This document shows, piece by piece, positions 61,525 to 64,000 of a DNA stretch of 64,000 bases. A model generated the notes under the pieces. The model had not been told where the DNA came from and did no database searches. It saw only the letters and a program-made list of their open reading frames with translations. Origin of the DNA: Elysia chlorotica (taxonomy: Eukaryota > Mollusca > Gastropoda > Plakobranchidae); NCBI GenBank assembly GCA_003991915.1, contig RQTK01000048.1, positions 531,898 through 595,897 of the forward strand, read 5' to 3'. The position numbers were made by a program, and so were the translations under genes. Every line of letters begins with the position of its first letter. Position 1 is the first letter of the stretch.

Positions 61525-61629
61525 GGTCGTAGATGCAACGTCGCGGTAGCTTACAACTCGTCGTAAGCCTTCTCATTAGCATAACTTAAGACAAGTCGTA
61601 AGCTTGACACAACATTGTACTTACGACCC
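61525..61629. mobile_element. Foldback MITE copy 3, best preserved
   Basis: Left arm GTCGTAGATGCAACGTCGCG then GTAGCTTACAACTCGTC; right arm GACAAGTCGTAAGCTTGACA then CAACATTGTACTTACGAC. The arms are inverted repeats of about 37 bases around a short loop. Confidence 0.75.
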
Positions 61630-62039
61630 AACTTATTGAAAATGATAATCAATAATTTTTGCTATTATGATAATTTGACATTCATTTTCCATTAAACTGA
61701 TCACTTCCCCCTTTCAAAAGATGAATTCTAAACTCCGAGAAGTTCCTCTGTGAGCTTTAAATTAATTGTTTAAACCACAATTCACGAGCCACATTGTCAT
61801 CCATAGTACACTCTATGGATTATATTATTTTTGTTTTACCTTAGATTGTTGTGCAATTGTAAACGCAATGATTTTTTCCTCCTCTTTCAAAGATTGAGTT
61901 GAAGTTTTCTAGAGCCAATGTATCACAAACTGGGAGACCAAAAACAGTTGATCACTTTTTAGAAGACACGAGTCTGAGTTTGAACTGTGCAGACAGGCTT
62001 TAACTTAAACAGCAGCCGATTTTGGTTTTATTTTTAGCT

Positions 62040-62118
62040 TAAACAACATTATTATACAGTCAGGTTTTCGCTTGAACAACAACAATAACAACATATTATA
62101 CAGTCAGGTTTTCGTTTG

Positions 62119-62185
<67 letters not shown>

Positions 62186-62251
62186 CCAGATTATACAGTC
62201 AGGTTTTCGCTTGAACAACAACAACATATTATACAGTCAGGGTTTCGTTTG

Positions 62252-62298
<47 letters not shown>

Positions 62299-62299
62299 G

Positions 62300-62342
<43 letters not shown>

Positions 62343-62895
62343 GATTATACAGTCAGGTTTTCGCTCGAACAACAACAAACTGTGCAGTTAGGTTTTAGCT
62401 TGAACAGAAAACTGTGCAGTTAGCTTTTAGTCTGAACAACAACATACTGTGCAGTTAGGTTTTAGCTTGAACAACAAGAGACTGTGCAGTTAGGTTTTAG
62501 CTTGAACACTGTGCCGTTAAGTTTAAGCTTGAACAACAATAAACAGTGCGTTAGGTTTTAGTCTGAACAACAACAACAAACTGTACAGCTAGGTTTGAGC
62601 TTGAACAACAATAAACAGTGCAGTTAGGTTTTAGCTTGAACAACAACAACAAACTGTACAGCTAGGTTTGAGCTTGAACAACAATAAACAGTGCAGTTAT
62701 GTTTTATCTTGAACAACAACAAACTGTACAGCTAGGTTTTGAGCTTGAACAACAACAAACAGTGAAGTTATGTTTTAGCTTGAACAACAACAAACTGTGC
62801 TGTTAGGTTTTAGCTTGAACAACAACAAACTGTTCAGTCAGGTTTTAGCTTCAACAGAAAGCTGTGCAGTTAGGTTTTAGCTTGAACAACAACGT
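62040..62895. repeat. AAC microsatellite inside a minisatellite
   Basis: Units of CAGT(C/T)AGGTTTT(C/A)GCTTGAAC plus variable (AAC)n; the first third has long AAC runs (62117-62187, 62250-62342), the rest is about 14 shorter units with CTGTGCAGTTAGGTTTTAGC. Confidence 0.9.
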
Positions 62896-63098
62896 ACTAT
62901 ACACTCGGCGAACGAGGGACGTCACGACATTAACATTTCCATTAAATGTGGGCGATACAATCTCTCACATCCGCACTCGTATAAACATATTTTACAAGAT
63001 TGCTTACACATTTTTATTCCATACAGTTGTCATAAATCTAAAAGGTCGAGGTTGTTAGTCTGCCAAAATCAGTTTTAAGAGTAAGTGTAGATTAGACG

Positions 63099-63264
63099 CC
63101 GTAGGTACAACGCCGCGCTACTTATGACTCGTCGTAAGCCTTCATATTATTATTACGACGAGTCGTAAACTTTCTGATTCTTTTATTGTTAAGGCGAGTC
63201 GTAAGCATTCTTATTCTTATATTATTAGGACTATTCGTCAGTCACAACGACGTTGTACTTACAG
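63099..63264. mobile_element. Foldback MITE copy 4 with expanded centre
   Basis: Outer arms CCGTAGGTACAACGCCGCGC and AACGACGTTGTACTTACAGG. The inner motif (C/G)GAGTCGTAA(G/A) occurs repeatedly, so the centre appears duplicated. Confidence 0.65.
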
Positions 63265-64000
63265 GTTCAATCCTAGAGAACACGATTTGATATAAAGTGA
63301 TTTTGGCCAAAGCGTAGAAAGCATAATTAAATACATCTTTACTTTTACTGTATAAAACCACTAAGATAAGTTGAAAAGGTTTGTAGATGTAAGCGGGAAT
63401 AGTTAGAAAACCAAGTGAGAAAGTTACTTTTATCTGTTAACTTAGAGGGTGAAAATTTGACAAAATTTAGACATACGATAAAATGCTTGATATTTATTAC
63501 ACCTGCTCTTAAAAAACAAACAAGAAGTCAGCAAAAACAGATTGAAAAAGGTTTATTGAAGAGGCTCAGACGCTAAACCATTCTTTCAAGTTTTATTGCC
63601 TAAACTGAAAAGAAGGTAAACTTACATGTGCTGTAACATTCTATGCACCTCCGTATATTAAAATGTACAGTGTTAGATCGTCTTCAGCTTATAAAAACCC
63701 ACCATCTGATAATGTGGCCATGATGTTAAAATCGTTCCGATGAGTCGTACGCCTTCTTATTCTTATATCATTAAGACGAGTATTGGCTGTATGAGTTGAC
63801 CAATCAATTTGTCCTTTTTCCCAAATTAGTCTCCCTCGGACGTCTAAATCTTCAGGCAATCCTGTACGACGAATTCTTTTGATCAGCCAAGTAGATACCC
63901 GTCACAGATTGCGGAAACCGTCACCTTCATTACCATCAGTTAAAAGTGACTTCAACGGCATTGAATGAGTACTGTTGATTGCGTCAGTGTTTGATGGAGT

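Larger units (their letters stand above)
58038..64000. other. Repeat-rich region without a recognised gene
   Basis: Contains TG and CT microsatellites (58692-58722; 59265-59362), a pair of about 265-bp duplicates, a pair of about 110-bp open-frame repeats, a degenerate array (60520-60910), foldback MITEs and a large AAC minisatellite. The remainder is AT-rich with nothing to name. Confidence 0.6.

Overview
This is a eukaryotic window: genes are split by many GT-AG introns, and the DNA between exons is AT-rich and full of tandem repeats, tRNA-derived SINE copies and small DNA-transposon remnants. Protein matches, repeat style (CTAGAT, GA, CT and AAC runs; many minisatellites) and intron size suggest a lophotrochozoan, most likely a gastropod mollusc. 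The species cannot be named from sequence alone. || Two genes are recognisable and lie tail to tail. (1) DEPDC5, the largest GATOR1 subunit, fills 1964-49674 on the plus strand in about 43 coding exons. Its chain of splice phases can be followed from the start codon to the stop, giving about 1,720 residues (about 1,770 if both copies of exon 35 are joined). (2) MND1, the meiotic partner of HOP2, lies on the minus strand at 53230-56072. Five exons plus an unlocated ATG-only first exon give 205 residues, the length of human MND1. The two gene products work in unrelated pathways (amino-acid sensing upstream of mTORC1; meiotic strand exchange). Nothing here suggests co-regulation. || Layout: 1-1963 upstream DNA with duplications and CTAGAT repeats; 1964-16145 exons 1-19 (N-terminal and middle parts); 17069-31608 exons 20-28, with repeat-rich introns; 32362-37124 exons 29-34, including the DEP domain; 37598-38473 a duplicated exon 35; 39312-49674 exons 36-42 (C-terminal domain); 49675-51245 the 3' UTR with a 32-bp minisatellite; 53230-56072 MND1; 56073-64000 no recognised gene, but an assembly gap, microsatellites, minisatellites, foldback MITEs and local duplications. 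|| The most interesting signal is how often tandem duplications in DEPDC5 include exon edges. Exon 35 exists as two 141-bp copies that differ at four sites, all silent, while the flanking intron copies have diverged much more. At least five other introns (11, 13, 26, 27 and 38) carry decayed echoes of a neighbouring exon with its splice site. In intron 38 one echo seems to have been recruited as a new exon in a shifted reading frame. No CRISPR array, rRNA, tRNA gene, viral fossil or toxin gene was seen.
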